Assembly (NCBI RefSeq): GCF_002246015.1 | Contig: NZ_NOLJ01000002.1 | Coordinates: 524,449-588,448, forward strand | Length of the DNA stretch: 64,000 nucleotides | Origin: Nostoc sp. 'Peltigera membranacea cyanobiont' 210A | GTDB lineage: Bacteria > Cyanobacteriota > Cyanobacteriia > Cyanobacteriales > Nostocaceae | Reading direction: 5' to 3' | In this document: positions 26,622 through 35,209 of the stretch, in pieces | How the letters are laid out: each line of letters opens with the position of its first letter | Numbering within the stretch: the first letter of the stretch is position 1 | Notes under the pieces: generated by a model | Seen by the model: only the letters and a program-made list of their open reading frames with translations | Database searches by the model: none | Told to the model about the DNA's origin: nothing | Position numbers and translations under genes: made by a program

Positions 26622-27401
26622 ATGATTTCCCTACAAAATCAAATTATTTTGATCACTGGTGCAAGTAGTGGTATTGGTACTGCTTGTGCAAGAATCTTCG
26701 CTGGTGCGGGTGCAAAACTGATTTTAGCGGCACGACGCTTAGAACGTTTGCAGCAGCTAGCAGATACTCTGAGTAAAGATTTTAGTACTGAAATTCATTT
26801 ACTACAACTAGATGTGCGCGATCGCAATGCTGTTGAATCTGCCATTGCAACTCTACCCCCCGCCTGGTCTGACATCGACATTCTCATTAACAATGCTGGT
26901 CTAAGTCGTGGTTTAGACAAGTTGCACGAAGGCAGCTTTCAAGACTGGGAAGACATGATTGATACTAACGTTAAGGGTTTACTTTATGTCTCCCGCTATG
27001 TCGTTCCGGGAATGGTAAGTCGCGATCGCGGTCATGTGGTAAATTTAGGTTCCATCGCCGGACATCAAACCTATCCCGGTGGCAATGTCTACTGTGCTAC
27101 CAAAGCTGCTGTGAGAGCCATTTCTGAAGGTTTAAAACAAGACCTGTTGGGTACGCGAGTCCGTGTAACTTCTGTCGATCCTGGTATGGTAGAAACGGAA
27201 TTTAGCGAGGTGCGCTTTCACGGAAATACTGAACGTGCTAACAAAGTCTACCAAGGAGTTACACCCCTAACAGCAGATGATGTGGCTGATGTGATATTTT
27301 TCTGTGTGACGCGATCGCCCCATGTCAATATTAATGAAGTTGTGCTAATGCCTGTTGACCAAGCTAGCGCTACCCTAGTTAATCGACGAACATCAAAGTA
27401 A
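26622..27401 (+). CDS. Short-chain dehydrogenase/reductase, YdfG-like
   Basis: A 259-residue classical SDR. The Rossmann glycine motif is TGASSGIG (residues 12-19), the structural motif NNAG (about 89-92), and the catalytic set Ser in LGSIAG plus YCATK. AARRLERL after the second strand suggests NADP(H) preference. The C-terminal FFCVTRSPHVNINEVVLMPV resembles serine/3-hydroxy-acid dehydrogenases of the YdfG group. It starts 8 nt after a repeat block, and no operon partner is evident. Confidence 0.88.
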   Translation: MISLQNQIILITGASSGIGTACARIFAGAGAKLILAARRLERLQQLADTLSKDFSTEIHLLQLDVRDRNAVESAIATLPPAWSDIDILINNAGLSRGLDKLHEGSFQDWEDMIDTNVKGLLYVSRYVVPGMVSRDRGHVVNLGSIAGHQTYPGGNVYCATKAAVRAISEGLKQDLLGTRVRVTSVDPGMVETEFSEVRFHGNTERANKVYQGVTPLTADDVADVIFFCVTRSPHVNINEVVLMPVDQASATLVNRRTSK

Positions 27402-27644
27402 CCCATCTCATACGATTCTAAAAAAGCTTACCCCTGCCACTTACTCTACTCAAGAGACATTTGGTAGAAAAAATGTAGAGACGTAGTAGTACTACGTCTC
27501 TAGAAGGGTTCTGGATAACGCATATTTAATTTCACCAAATATTGAAAGTCTTACAGTTGATGTTTCAGTTTACGTCTAGAGAGTTTGTTAAGGCTTTACC
27601 GACTCAGCTAGAGTGAAATTGATATATAAAAGAGCAATTTTCAA

Positions 27645-28115
27645 ATGACCATTTACTTTTATAAGGTTTGGCAGCCTTATGGCTGTTTTTCTAACTTTTC
27701 TCTCCACGGAATTCACATCGAGGGTGCTTACTGGCTAACGGTTGAGCATTATTATCAAGCGCAAAAGTTTGTAGGCAGCACAGATGCGGCAATTATACCT
27801 CTCATCCATGCTGCCAGCACCCCAGAAGAAGCTGCCATCTTGGGAAGATGTAGCACTCGCCAACTGCGTCGAGACTGGGATTTGGTCAAAACTCAAATTA
27901 TGCGAGAAGCTGTACTCAAAAAGTTTCTCACTCATACTGATATTCGAGAAGTTCTCTTAAAGACAGGTGATGAGATTTTGGTTGAAAATTCCCCAACCGA
28001 TTCTTTTTGGGGCTGTGGTGCTAATAAAAGCGGTCAAAACCATCTCGGTAAAACTCTCATGAGTGTGCGTGAAGAAATTCGTAATTTACGATCTTTAACG
28101 GTAATTTACGAATAA
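27645..28115 (+). CDS. NADAR-family N-glycosidase (YbiA-like)
   Basis: A 156-residue protein covering the whole NADAR domain: FYKVWQPYGCFSNFSLHGI, the helix WLTVEHYYQAQKF, ALLGR-like AAILGRCSTRQLRRDWD, and the end VENSPTDSFWGCGANKSGQNHLGKTLM. In bacteria such proteins hydrolyse early riboflavin intermediates (YbiA) or remove ADP-ribose-type modifications, and some occur in phage-defence and NAD-related operons. Here it stands alone, so housekeeping riboflavin-waste disposal is as likely as any other role. Confidence 0.9.
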   Translation: MTIYFYKVWQPYGCFSNFSLHGIHIEGAYWLTVEHYYQAQKFVGSTDAAIIPLIHAASTPEEAAILGRCSTRQLRRDWDLVKTQIMREAVLKKFLTHTDIREVLLKTGDEILVENSPTDSFWGCGANKSGQNHLGKTLMSVREEIRNLRSLTVIYE

Positions 28116-28671
28116 CTTAATCAAAATAGTTACATTCAATATAAAGTCAGTAATTCAACGGGGAATAGTAAAATTCCCCAGCAAAAAATATTTTAAAAAG
28201 TTACTAATAATTTAGTTATTGCTTTGAAGATATCTTAATTAATTGAATTAATGGGCAAAAATGGGAAAAAATATTTTAATTTCAAGAAATTATTCCAGCA
28301 CTAATTTAAGTAAAAACACTGAAATAGTTTAATGAATGAGAATATAAAATTAGATAGATGTCAAGGATTAAAATTTACTTAACTTTAAAATTGAGATGAA
28401 ACTTAAAAAGTCTTTAATGATATAGCCGTTTGATATCTTTCTAAATCAACTTGAAAAGAGTTAAAGCGATCAAGCGAAATATCTGACGCTTTTCAAATAT
28501 TATCTGATCTATTTGCCAAAATATTGGCAACAGATGTACGCCACTAGCAACGCATTTGTAGCAGCCAGCAATTTCGTGAAATGGGATGAAAATCAAAATA
28601 TTGTAAGTTGAAAATTCCGAGCGGGGACAATTATAAAAAAAATTAGACTTCAGTCATAGTGTATATAAACA
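28116..28671. other. AT-rich intergenic region, nothing recognised
   Basis: About 555 bp of AT-rich DNA between the NADAR gene and the sensor kinase. It contains no gene, no clear repeat of the families seen elsewhere and no convincing terminator. The kinase promoter must lie here or just upstream of 28672. Confidence 0.5.
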
Positions 28672-31461
28672 ATGACATTTACCAAGAAACCAAACGAGTT
28701 GCAGCAAAGCTTAGTAGTCCAAAAAAGTTTACTACACCGGATGATCAAACAGATCAGGCGATCGCTCGACCTCCCAGAAATATTAACGACTACCGTTAGC
28801 CAAGTGCGTTTATTTTTGAATGTAGATCGGGTGAAAGTGTATCGCTTTAATGCTGGTGGTAGTGGTGAAGTCATTGCTGAATCTATTCATGAGCAACGTC
28901 TGCCATCGTTATTGGGGTTAAACTTCCCAGTTGATGATATTCCAGAAGCCGCCAGAGAGATGTTTTTGTTAGCGAGGCAACGTTCGATTGTGGATGTGCC
29001 AAACGGGAAGATCGGGCTATCGCCTGTACAGTCAATAGAATCTGAGAAACATCTAGAAAGCAATATCTACTATCGGCAAGTAGACTCGTGCCATATTCAA
29101 TACCTAAAGGCAATGGGCGTGCAGTCTTCGTTGGTAATACCAATTTTAAATTCCGACCTCCAAGAACAATCGGGAAAGCCTAAATTGTGGGGATTATTGG
29201 TAGCTCACCACAGTGAACCGCGAGAGATTTTGAAGGGGGAACTAAAAGTATTGCAGGAAGTTGCTGACCAAGTAGGGATTGCGATCGCTCAAAGTAATCT
29301 ACTCACCCAATCCCTCGCCAAGCAAGAGCGAGAAGCTACTATTAACCGAGTTACCACACTATTACATAAACTACCGACAATCCAATTACAGAAAGCGCTA
29401 GAAGAAGTTATTACTGGCTTCGGTGGAGTCGGTGGCAGGCTTTACATTGAAGAGAATCAGGAACTATACACCTGGGGCGAGCAGCCGAGACTCCCTTATG
29501 AGTCAGATAACAGTATTATCGAACAGCATCTCGTATGGCAAGACTGGATGGCTGAGTGTAAACCAGGTAATGTTTGGGTAAGCGATGACCTCTACAAAGA
29601 ACCACGTTTGCGAGTTTTGGCTTTAGGATTCCGTTCTACTAAAATTCGCGGACTGATGGTGATTCCTCTACATTACCGCGAAAAATTTATTGGTGTATTA
29701 AGCATTTTTCGCTCTGAATTTGAAACAGAAGTCTTGTGGGCGGGACGATGTGAAGAAAATCGGCGACAAGTGTTACCTCAGCTTTCCTTTGAGCTTTGGC
29801 GAGAGAAAAAAAAGGGTCAATCATCTGAGTGGAAAGCGGAAGAAATCTTGTTGGCGCAAGCCTTATCCGAGCATTTCTCAATGGCAATTGAGCAACACCA
29901 AATGTATAAACAGGTACAGATGCTCAATGCCAACCTAGAATTGCAGGTGCAAGAGCAAACTGCTGAACTCGAAAAATCATTACTGCTTGCCAAAGTCCTC
30001 AAGCAAGTCACAGAGCATATTCGCCGCACATTAGACTTGCAGACAACCCTGCAATCCATCGTTCGGGAAGTCCGTCCCCTGATAAATTCAGACCGAGTGC
30101 TGATTTTCCAAATGAAGAGTAAATCAGTGATTGTGGAAGAGATTAATGGCAATTGGCAGTCAGTTTTGGGATTGAATGCACCAGCAGAATGCTTTCCTGA
30201 TGAGTATGACCGTCTATCCTTTCAGGGCAGGGTAAAGGCAATTAACGACGTTTCGACGGCTACTTTAAGTGATTGTCATCGAGAGTTTTTGCAAAGTATG
30301 CAAGTGCAAGCAAACTTAATAGTTCCGATTAATATAGGTATGGAACTATGGGGCTTAATAATTGCCCATGAGTGTGAGGCTCCCAGAGATTGGCAGGATG
30401 CAGAAATTGATTTATTGGAACAGCTAGGAGTTCAGGCTGCGATCGCTATTCAACAAGCACAACTCTACGAACAAACCCGTAATGCCGAAACTGAATCCAG
30501 AAATCAAGCTGCCCAGTTAGCGCATTCCCTGCATGAACTCAAAGAAACACAGACAAAATTGATTCAGATCGAAAAAATGTCCGGCTTAGGACAGTTGGTG
30601 GCGGGTGTCGCCCACGAAATCAACAACCCCGTTAACTTTATCTACGGGAACCTGTGCCACGCCAGTGACTACACCGAACAACTGCTAGAAATTTTACGTC
30701 TCTACCAGCTACACTATGCCCATCCTCATAGTGAAATTAGCACCGCGATCAAAGCAATGGACTTTGACTTTTTGCTAGAAGACTTCCCGAAAATCATCAC
30801 CTCAATGCAAGTAGGAACCGATCGCATCCGCTCAATAGTACTGTCATTACGCAATTTCTCTCGCTTGGATGAGGCTGAAAACAAGCGTGTTGACCTACAT
30901 GAGGGCATTGACAGTACCTTATTAATTTTGCAACATCGGCTGAAAGGAAATGCTGAATTTCCCCGCATTGAGGTAATCAAAGACTATGGCAACATCCCAC
31001 TGGTGGAATGCTATGCCGGCCAAATGAATCAGGTATTCATGAATATTATCAGCAATGCCATAGATGCCTTGGGAATGGGGAATGGCGAATGGGGAATGGC
31101 GAATGAGGAAATGATCACAGAGGATAATGGGGGCAATGAGTATAGCCTAGTACTTCGGGAACGCTCAGTACAACTGCCCACTATCCACATTTCCACTAAA
31201 CTCTCAGTAGACAACTCTCGTCTGTTGATTCGGATTATTGACAATGGAGCTGGAATGACTGAAGAGGTGAAAAAGCGAATTTTTGACCCGTTTTATACTA
31301 CCAAACCTGTAGGCAAGGGTACAGGACTAGGACTGTCAATTAGCTATCAGATTATTGTCGAAAAACATGGTGGAATAATGGAGTGCATTTCAGAACCTGG
31401 CAAAGGTACAGAGTTCTGGATTGAGATTCCCGTCAAGCCTCCAGCCAAAATAGTTAACTAA
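28672..31461 (+). CDS. Triple-GAF sensor histidine kinase, two possible bilin-binding GAFs
   Basis: A 929-residue soluble kinase. GAF1 (about 30-205) has the phytochrome-like FPVDDIPEAAREMF and the motif DSCHIQYLKAMGV, with Cys140-His141 at the place where Cph1-type phytochromes attach bilin. A second, divergent GAF spans about 225-405. After a coiled coil, GAF3 (about 440-595) has SDCHREFLQSMQVQANLIVPI, close to the canonical Cys-His of cyanobacteriochromes. The kinase end has the H-box AGVAHEINNPVNFI (His about 647) and the ATPase boxes NQVFMNIISNAIDAL, DNGAG and GTGLGLSIS. A low-complexity insert (GNGEWGMANEE) interrupts the ATPase domain. Orphan kinase: no regulator gene adjacent. Chromophore binding is inference. 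Confidence 0.88.
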   Translation: MTFTKKPNELQQSLVVQKSLLHRMIKQIRRSLDLPEILTTTVSQVRLFLNVDRVKVYRFNAGGSGEVIAESIHEQRLPSLLGLNFPVDDIPEAAREMFLLARQRSIVDVPNGKIGLSPVQSIESEKHLESNIYYRQVDSCHIQYLKAMGVQSSLVIPILNSDLQEQSGKPKLWGLLVAHHSEPREILKGELKVLQEVADQVGIAIAQSNLLTQSLAKQEREATINRVTTLLHKLPTIQLQKALEEVITGFGGVGGRLYIEENQELYTWGEQPRLPYESDNSIIEQHLVWQDWMAECKPGNVWVSDDLYKEPRLRVLALGFRSTKIRGLMVIPLHYREKFIGVLSIFRSEFETEVLWAGRCEENRRQVLPQLSFELWREKKKGQSSEWKAEEILLAQALSEHFSMAIEQHQMYKQVQMLNANLELQVQEQTAELEKSLLLAKVLKQVTEHIRRTLDLQTTLQSIVREVRPLINSDRVLIFQMKSKSVIVEEINGNWQSVLGLNAPAECFPDEYDRLSFQGRVKAINDVSTATLSDCHREFLQSMQVQANLIVPINIGMELWGLIIAHECEAPRDWQDAEIDLLEQLGVQAAIAIQQAQLYEQTRNAETESRNQAAQLAHSLHELKETQTKLIQIEKMSGLGQLVAGVAHEINNPVNFIYGNLCHASDYTEQLLEILRLYQLHYAHPHSEISTAIKAMDFDFLLEDFPKIITSMQVGTDRIRSIVLSLRNFSRLDEAENKRVDLHEGIDSTLLILQHRLKGNAEFPRIEVIKDYGNIPLVECYAGQMNQVFMNIISNAIDALGMGNGEWGMANEEMITEDNGGNEYSLVLRERSVQLPTIHISTKLSVDNSRLLIRIIDNGAGMTEEVKKRIFDPFYTTKPVGKGTGLGLSISYQIIVEKHGGIMECISEPGKGTEFWIEIPVKPPAKIVN

Positions 31462-32096
31462 AGGTAGAGGAGTAGGGAGTGGCGGATAAGGACACAGGCG
31501 AAGAATAACTATTGGTTATTGACCAATGCTCAATTATTAGTTTCAAAACTTAAAAATTGCTCAGTCAATTTTTAAACTCATCCAAAAGGTAGATGATAAT
31601 TTTCTTAATAATAGACTCAATAAAATCTCTATAGTTTATCCAGAGTGTGCAATATATTGAATTTGATTACAAACCATTTAAAAGTAAAGTTTAATTGCAA
31701 AAAAAGTCTTTCCTATCTACAAGTGATAATTTAATAATTGAAGCTAAGAAATAAGCTTACTTGGCAGATATAACAGCTGCATTTGAAATGTTAGTAAGAG
31801 GTACAAGACGCTGTTTAACTTACATCTGTCTCGTCAAAATACAGCAACACCCAACGCAAAAACTGCTGTTTCCTCAAATGTGGAAGATTAGGGGGCACTG
31901 TAACTGATTTTCATTACTTGTTTACAAAAGCAATGGAAGTTAGTGCATCCCTGGCTATAATCAACAAAAAGAGGAGATAGTTCAGCGAGTAGAGGTTTGG
32001 GTGTTGTTGTGTTTAAAGAGAAGTCTGAAATAGGGACTCCTCTGGGTGTAAGATTATACGAAGTTAAATAGCGAGAAACAGTTAAAATAGCGCCTT
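31462..32096. other. Intergenic region, nothing recognised
   Basis: About 635 bp of AT-rich DNA. Frames are short with no family features. No strong hairpin terminator for the kinase was found by eye. Confidence 0.45.
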
Positions 32097-32867
32097 ATGT
32101 CAATAATTGCGCTCAGAGCGTGGTATCTACAGGATTATGAGCCGATTCCAGAACTGGAAAAACGTCCGCCAGACATTCGCTTAAGCAAAAAAAGTCTGCT
32201 GAAATCAGCATTGCGAGCAGACTTTTTGGAAGAAAGTGACGAAGTTAAGCAATCAACTTGGTTTGGGCGCTATCTGGAAGGGGAAAATATTGAATTTTAT
32301 ATTGAAGGTAGTGGTGGCTATTGCGTCTCTAACATTGACTTAATTAGTCATGAAATTTATTTCACCAAGCAAGCGGTGTTGGCTCAGTTAGAACCAACGA
32401 TTTTTTTATCCTATCAAACTGAGTATGCCGCAGCAACGAATATTCTCAAAGAAGAACTGCGAAAAAGTTTAGACAATTTAAACTTGCGATCGCGTCTTCC
32501 CCTAACATTAATAGAATCCTCTCGTCCTAGCGGTGCTACTTTCCGAATTAACCGCACAATCATGCGGAAAATCCGTAAGAGTTTGTTATTTATCGCTGAC
32601 ACCACCCCTATTGCTAGCATTGAAGGTAAAGAAACCCTCCAATTAATTCCCAGTCCGAATGTCTGTATTGAGATTGGCTATGCCATCCAAAGTAAACGAT
32701 CTGAACAGATTCTACTAGCGCAAATGCAACGCCCAGATTTTGAAGGTGAATTTCCCTTCGACTTACCGACGCAGCAAATTTTACAATTTCAAGACACTAC
32801 AGAACTGGACAAAATCCTGACAGAGACGATTAAAAACCAGCTAGCACGATTCAAATTGTTTTTTTAA
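32097..32867 (+). CDS. Protein with C-terminal TIR/nucleotide-hydrolase-like domain
   Basis: A 256-residue soluble protein. Residues 1-95 are unfamiliar. From residue 101, TIFLSYQTEYAAATNILKEEL looks like the first strand and helix of a TIR/SEFIR-type flavodoxin-like fold. SLLFIADTT and SPNVCIEIGYAIQSKRSEQI (Glu192) match the pattern N-V-x-x-E-x-G-Y-A found in TIR-like and deoxyribosyltransferase-like nucleotide enzymes, where the Glu is catalytic. Such domains degrade NAD in defence proteins, but this gene has no defence partner next to it. An intrinsic terminator follows at 32878-32902. Function uncertain. Confidence 0.6.
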   Translation: MSIIALRAWYLQDYEPIPELEKRPPDIRLSKKSLLKSALRADFLEESDEVKQSTWFGRYLEGENIEFYIEGSGGYCVSNIDLISHEIYFTKQAVLAQLEPTIFLSYQTEYAAATNILKEELRKSLDNLNLRSRLPLTLIESSRPSGATFRINRTIMRKIRKSLLFIADTTPIASIEGKETLQLIPSPNVCIEIGYAIQSKRSEQILLAQMQRPDFEGEFPFDLPTQQILQFQDTTELDKILTETIKNQLARFKLFF

Positions 32868-32877
32868 CCTTATTTCC

Positions 32878-32902
32878 CAGTCAGACTTGCTGGCTGTTTT
32901 TT
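32878..32902 (+). terminator. Intrinsic terminator after the TIR-like gene
   Basis: CAGTCAG and CTGGCTG pair over 7 bp (one G-U) around ACTTG, followed by TTTTTT, 11 nt past the stop codon. Confidence 0.75.
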
Positions 32903-32944
32903 CTTCTCAGTTTATACTTTACAAAATTTAGCAATAACAATGCT

Positions 32945-33142
32945 CTCTTTCAGGGAGCATCTCACCTTTGCAAATATACCAGGCGATTAGAAATCGCGGC
33001 TACACAAACTAAGTCCGCCTGTCCGCCTGCGCGGACTCGAAGAATTTGAAACCCACGGAGGTGGGTTTTGTTTGTATAGCCACGAATTCCATTCGCCAGG
33101 GCAGGCGTGTTTTTACACTCATTGAGATGCTCCCCTCTTTCA
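32945..33142. mobile_element. MITE with 12-bp TIRs and 8-bp target duplication
   Basis: GGGAGCATCTCA (32953-32964) and TGAGATGCTCCC (33123-33134) are perfect inverted ends of a 182-bp element. Directly outside each end is CTCTTTCA (32945-32952 and 33135-33142), a perfect 8-bp direct repeat. Internal palindromes include GTCCGCCTGCGCGGAC, AAACCCAC../GTGGGTTT and TAGAAATCGCGGCTAC. No transposase. A partial relative lies at 50741-50846. Confidence 0.85.
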
Positions 33143-33196
33143 CAGGAGGGCTTTTTTTAGAGAAAACAAAGGCTGAAAGTATTGTTATTGCTTTAA

Positions 33197-34060
33197 TTAG
33201 AATAAACGAACAGGTTTATTTTGCAGCTTGGAACTAATTGAGCTTACCCGATCGACCACAGAAATCATGTATTTGTAATCTGGTACTTGTCCATTGGGTA
33301 CATACCCCACTTCTTGAGCCAAATCTGAAGACGATTCACTCATCACTTTGCGGATAAATTCTTGACGGTTACGTTCTACATTCGGCCCAATCAAGACCAC
33401 GCCCAATGGTACATAATGAGGGTCTTTAAATAATATGCGGAATTCGGTTGGCGCCAACTGTGAGCTGTAGAGACTTAATTCTGCCTCCGATACGGCACAG
33501 GCGATCGCTTTTCCTTGAGCGACCAATTCCAGTGCTGCTTTGGGTGTGGGTGCAAACAGTATCTCAGCCAGCGTTGTACCATAAAGATTGTAAAGAGGAA
33601 AATAATATCCTGTTGCTGAACCTAACTGTCCTAAAGCCACTGTTTTGCCTTGCAATTGTTTCAAGTCAGCGATCGGATTATCTTTACGAACAACGAAGAT
33701 TGAACGTAAATTACTAATACCTATTAAAGGAAATAGGGGAACATATTGGTGACGTGCGATCGCGATAGCCGCTAAACCCGGTGGAGCAAATACCAATGAC
33801 CAAGCACGAGCATTAAGGCGCTCAACCGCTCTATTTTCATTAAAAACAGGCTCTAACTGAATATATGAGTTTGTTTTTTCACCTAAGTAACTATTAAATT
33901 TAGCATATTGATTAATTATCTGTTCGCCTCCACCATAGTTGATTACACCAATAGTTAACGTGCCCTCAACCCCATCTCCATCTTGTGGTTTGCAGGCAGC
34001 AAATGTAAAACCTAGTAGATAAAATAGAAATAAACGACGGGGAAATCGCACAAACATCAT
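33197..34060 (-). CDS. PhnD/SsuA-like periplasmic binding lipoprotein
   Basis: A 287-residue lipoprotein with signal peptide and lipobox TFAAC (Cys22). The mature part fits the PhnD family of substrate-binding proteins: LTIGVINYGGGEQIINQYAKF, YLGEKTNSYIQLEPV, the VFAPPGLAAIAIARH region, KQLQGKTVALGQLGSATGYYFPLYNL and CAVSEAELSLY. No ABC permease or ATPase gene is nearby, so it is probably a sensor or orphan binding protein rather than part of a transporter. It is divergently transcribed from the heme-HAMP gene 178 bp away. Confidence 0.83.
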   Translation of the reverse strand: MMFVRFPRRLFLFYLLGFTFAACKPQDGDGVEGTLTIGVINYGGGEQIINQYAKFNSYLGEKTNSYIQLEPVFNENRAVERLNARAWSLVFAPPGLAAIAIARHQYVPLFPLIGISNLRSIFVVRKDNPIADLKQLQGKTVALGQLGSATGYYFPLYNLYGTTLAEILFAPTPKAALELVAQGKAIACAVSEAELSLYSSQLAPTEFRILFKDPHYVPLGVVLIGPNVERNRQEFIRKVMSESSSDLAQEVGYVPNGQVPDYKYMISVVDRVSSISSKLQNKPVRLF

Positions 34061-34238
34061 TAATTATGGTTAAGGAAATAATTTGGCTTTCAGGACTAAT
34101 TTAAATAAATTTAACTGCTGCCTAAAGAGGTTATATTGCACTCAAAAATTAATATTTATTTAAATATTGTTGAGATGCTTTCTAACAGGTATAAATAAAT
34201 ATTAGACACACTCACAGGCCACCTTCGTTGCTTAGGTT

Positions 34239-35153
34239 ATGTTAAACAACATTACGTTAAAAAACTTAAAAATAGGTGCTAAATTTAACTTGCTTTTAAT
34301 ATTAGTTTTTATCATCAGTATTTTGGGAAGTGGTGTTGCCTTATCCAGTGTACTTCAAGGGAGAGCGCAAAATGAAGTAAGTTCTCAAGCGCAGATTCTC
34401 ATCCAAATGGTGAATGCAGTTAGAGATTATACACAAAATCGTATTGCTCCCCTATTAGAACCTAGATTAGATACTAACCCAACATTCATGCCTGAAGTAG
34501 TACCAACTTTTTCGTCTAAAGAGGTTTTTGAAAATTTTCGTAAAAAGCCTGAATTTAAAAACTTTTTTCATAAGGATGCAACACTTAATCCAACCAATTT
34601 AGCGGATAAAGCTGATAATTTTGAAACTCAACTTGTCGAGCGTTTTCGCAACGAACCTAATACTCTAGAAATTACAGGCTTTCGTAAATTGTCAGAAGGC
34701 GAAGTATTTTACATTGCACAACCACTAAAGATTACACAAGCCAAATGTTTGCGATGCCATTCTACACCAGATCAGGCTCCTAAAAGTCAGTTGCTAAATT
34801 ATGGCTCGGAAAATGGTTTTGGCTGGCAACTCAATCAGATTGTTTCTGCTCAAATAATCTCTGTTCCTTCTCAAGATATTTTTGCCAATGCCAAGCAGAC
34901 TTGGATATTAATAATGGGACTTTTAATTGCGATCTTTGCGATCGTAGTTTTCTTAATTAACTTCTTAATTACAAAATATGTGATTCAGCGCATCAGAAGA
35001 ATAGAGAAAATAGCTCAAAAAGTTAGTGTTGGTGATATGAGCGCTGATTTTGAGGAAAGCTCTCATGATGAAATTGGCGGGTTAGCAGAAGCATTTAATC
35101 GGATGAAAGCGAGCTTAAAAATAGCTCTGGAAATGCTGAATAACCAAGGCTAA
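34239..35153 (+). CDS. c-type heme (Tll0287-like, DUF3365) sensor with HAMP domain
   Basis: A 304-residue membrane protein. TM1 about 18-38 (FNLLLILVFIISILGSGVAL), a periplasmic DUF3365 domain of about 180 residues, TM2 about 222-244 (WILIMGLLIAIFAIVVFLINF), then a cytoplasmic HAMP (IQRIRRIEKIAQKVSVGDMS .. DEIGGLAEAFNRM), after which it ends. KCLRCHS (Cys170, Cys173, His174) is a CxxCH c-heme attachment site, as in Tll0287. With no kinase domain of its own, it must signal through a partner; the neighbouring Ser/Thr kinase is a candidate. Confidence 0.85.
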   Translation: MLNNITLKNLKIGAKFNLLLILVFIISILGSGVALSSVLQGRAQNEVSSQAQILIQMVNAVRDYTQNRIAPLLEPRLDTNPTFMPEVVPTFSSKEVFENFRKKPEFKNFFHKDATLNPTNLADKADNFETQLVERFRNEPNTLEITGFRKLSEGEVFYIAQPLKITQAKCLRCHSTPDQAPKSQLLNYGSENGFGWQLNQIVSAQIISVPSQDIFANAKQTWILIMGLLIAIFAIVVFLINFLITKYVIQRIRRIEKIAQKVSVGDMSADFEESSHDEIGGLAEAFNRMKASLKIALEMLNNQG

Positions 35154-35209
35154 TAATTCGTAATTCGTTATTCGTTATTAACGAAGACAAAAACGCAATT
35201 TTGAAAAAT

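Noticed and set aside
27645..28115. NADAR protein as part of a phage-defence operon
   Set aside because: It is monocistronic with no defence genes around it, so no system can be claimed.
33046..33237. Small frame at the MITE right end
   Set aside because: It starts inside the MITE and runs into the end of the PhnD-like gene on the other strand.
33197..34060. PhnD-like protein as part of a phosphonate ABC transporter
   Set aside because: No permease or ATPase genes are near; the neighbours are signalling proteins.
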